A stretch of DNA of 64,000 nt, from the NCBI GenBank assembly GCA_030432255.1, contig JAUIHS010000021.1:1-64000 (forward strand), written 5' to 3'. Positions within the stretch are counted from its first letter, which is position 1. Every line of letters begins with the position of its first letter. Shown one piece after another: positions 63,691 to 64,000 of the stretch. The notes under the pieces were generated by a model. The model did no database searches and had not been told where the DNA came from. It worked only from the letters and a program-made list of their open reading frames with translations. The position numbers were made by a program, and so were the translations under genes. The stretch comes from Phycisphaerae bacterium. Lineage in GTDB: Bacteria > Planctomycetota > Phycisphaerae > Phycisphaerales > UBA1924.

Positions 63691-64000
63691 ATGTCACTCG
63701 AGTCACTCATTCAGGATGCGCTCGGCGCCGATGTCCTTCGCGTCACACCACTCGCCGGCGGATGCATCGCTGAAGTCCACCGCGCTGCGCTCGCCGACGA
63801 ACGCACGGTTGTGCTCAAGGTGGATCGCTCCGAACGCCCGCGCCTCGACCTCGAAGGACGCATGCTCGCCGATCTCAGCACGCTCACATCGCTCCCCGTG
63901 CCAGCCGTCCTCTTCAGCGAACCGCACCTCCTCATCATGGAAGATGTTCCGTCGACCGGCAGCATCAATGCCGACGGCGAGAGACACGCCGCGGACCTGC
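63691..64000 (+). CDS. Fructosamine-kinase-like protein, 3' part outside the window
   Basis: The first 103 residues are in view. They include LGADVLRVTPLAGGCIAEVH, VVLKVDRSERPRLDLEGRML with the likely ATP lysine in VLKV, and LPVPAVLFSEPHLLIMEDVP. This pattern fits the fructosamine-3-kinase/aminoglycoside phosphotransferase group. Such enzymes phosphorylate glycated or ketose substrates. The call is tentative because the catalytic part is missing from the window. Confidence 0.7.
   Translation, partial: MSLESLIQDALGADVLRVTPLAGGCIAEVHRAALADERTVVLKVDRSERPRLDLEGRMLADLSTLTSLPVPAVLFSEPHLLIMEDVPSTGSINADGERHAADL

Overview
The window is a GC-rich bacterial chromosome segment whose gene content points to Planctomycetota, most likely class Phycisphaerae. 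Supporting signs are dockerin-tailed secreted proteins, a 57-residue small basic protein of the Planctomycetes/Verrucomicrobia/Chlamydiae type, a PEP-CTERM-like sorting tail, prepilin-like proteins with the Planctomycete layout, several zinc-ribbon membrane proteins of one family, two Ser/Thr kinases with membrane segments, and the futalosine menaquinone enzyme MqnC. This placement is inferred from the sequence; no search was run.

Layout. 1-7.1 kb: the 3' part of a kinase-TPR gene, then three minus-strand secreted dockerin proteins (one cut by an in-frame TAG) and a GlcG/HbpS-like gene. 7.3-9.5 kb (minus): tmRNA with its terminator, rpsG, rpsL and efp. 9.7-14.8 kb: a Tat-exported metallo-beta-lactamase-fold protein, purE, mqnC, a membrane protein behind an AT-rich palindrome, and a XerC/D-type recombinase. 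14.9-30.7 kb: a long flagellar block led by a candidate sigma-54 promoter (small ORF-flgF-flgG-flgA-flgH-flgI-flgJ-flgN-flgK-flgL, nearly all overlapping), then fliW, csrA and three flagellins. The second flagellin has a leader that looks like a CsrA target, which fits a FliW-CsrA-flagellin feedback loop. 30.8-36.1 kb: pgi, hpt, a PH-like membrane protein, a CDGSH protein, a MoxR ATPase and a zinc-ribbon membrane protein.

36.3-42.6 kb is a chaperone block: groEL with a GGM tail, a 103-residue protein, groES, a second groEL without the tail, dnaJ, grpE and an FmdB-like zinc ribbon; dnaK is absent. 42.7-45.5 kb holds three overlapping zinc-ribbon membrane genes. 45.6-50.2 kb: moaB, acpS, an orphan flagellin-like gene, a SPOR-like membrane protein, the small basic protein and an aminotransferase. 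50.5-53.8 kb: two large paralogous HTH/repeat proteins flanking a PEP-CTERM-like exported protein. 53.8-56.1 kb: an FAD oxidoreductase and a methyltransferase behind a palindromic operator-like site. 56.2-64 kb: gapA, a kinase, transaldolase, a four-helix-bundle S23-type gene, RidA, two prepilin-like proteins and the start of a fructosamine-kinase-like gene.

The most unusual structural signal is a family of 7-bp tandem repeats with a CGGGAAN-like core in many intergenic gaps, several of them joined to a GGAGCGGA(A/G)NCTCC hairpin. The S23-type gene lies between two such repeat blocks in inverted orientation.
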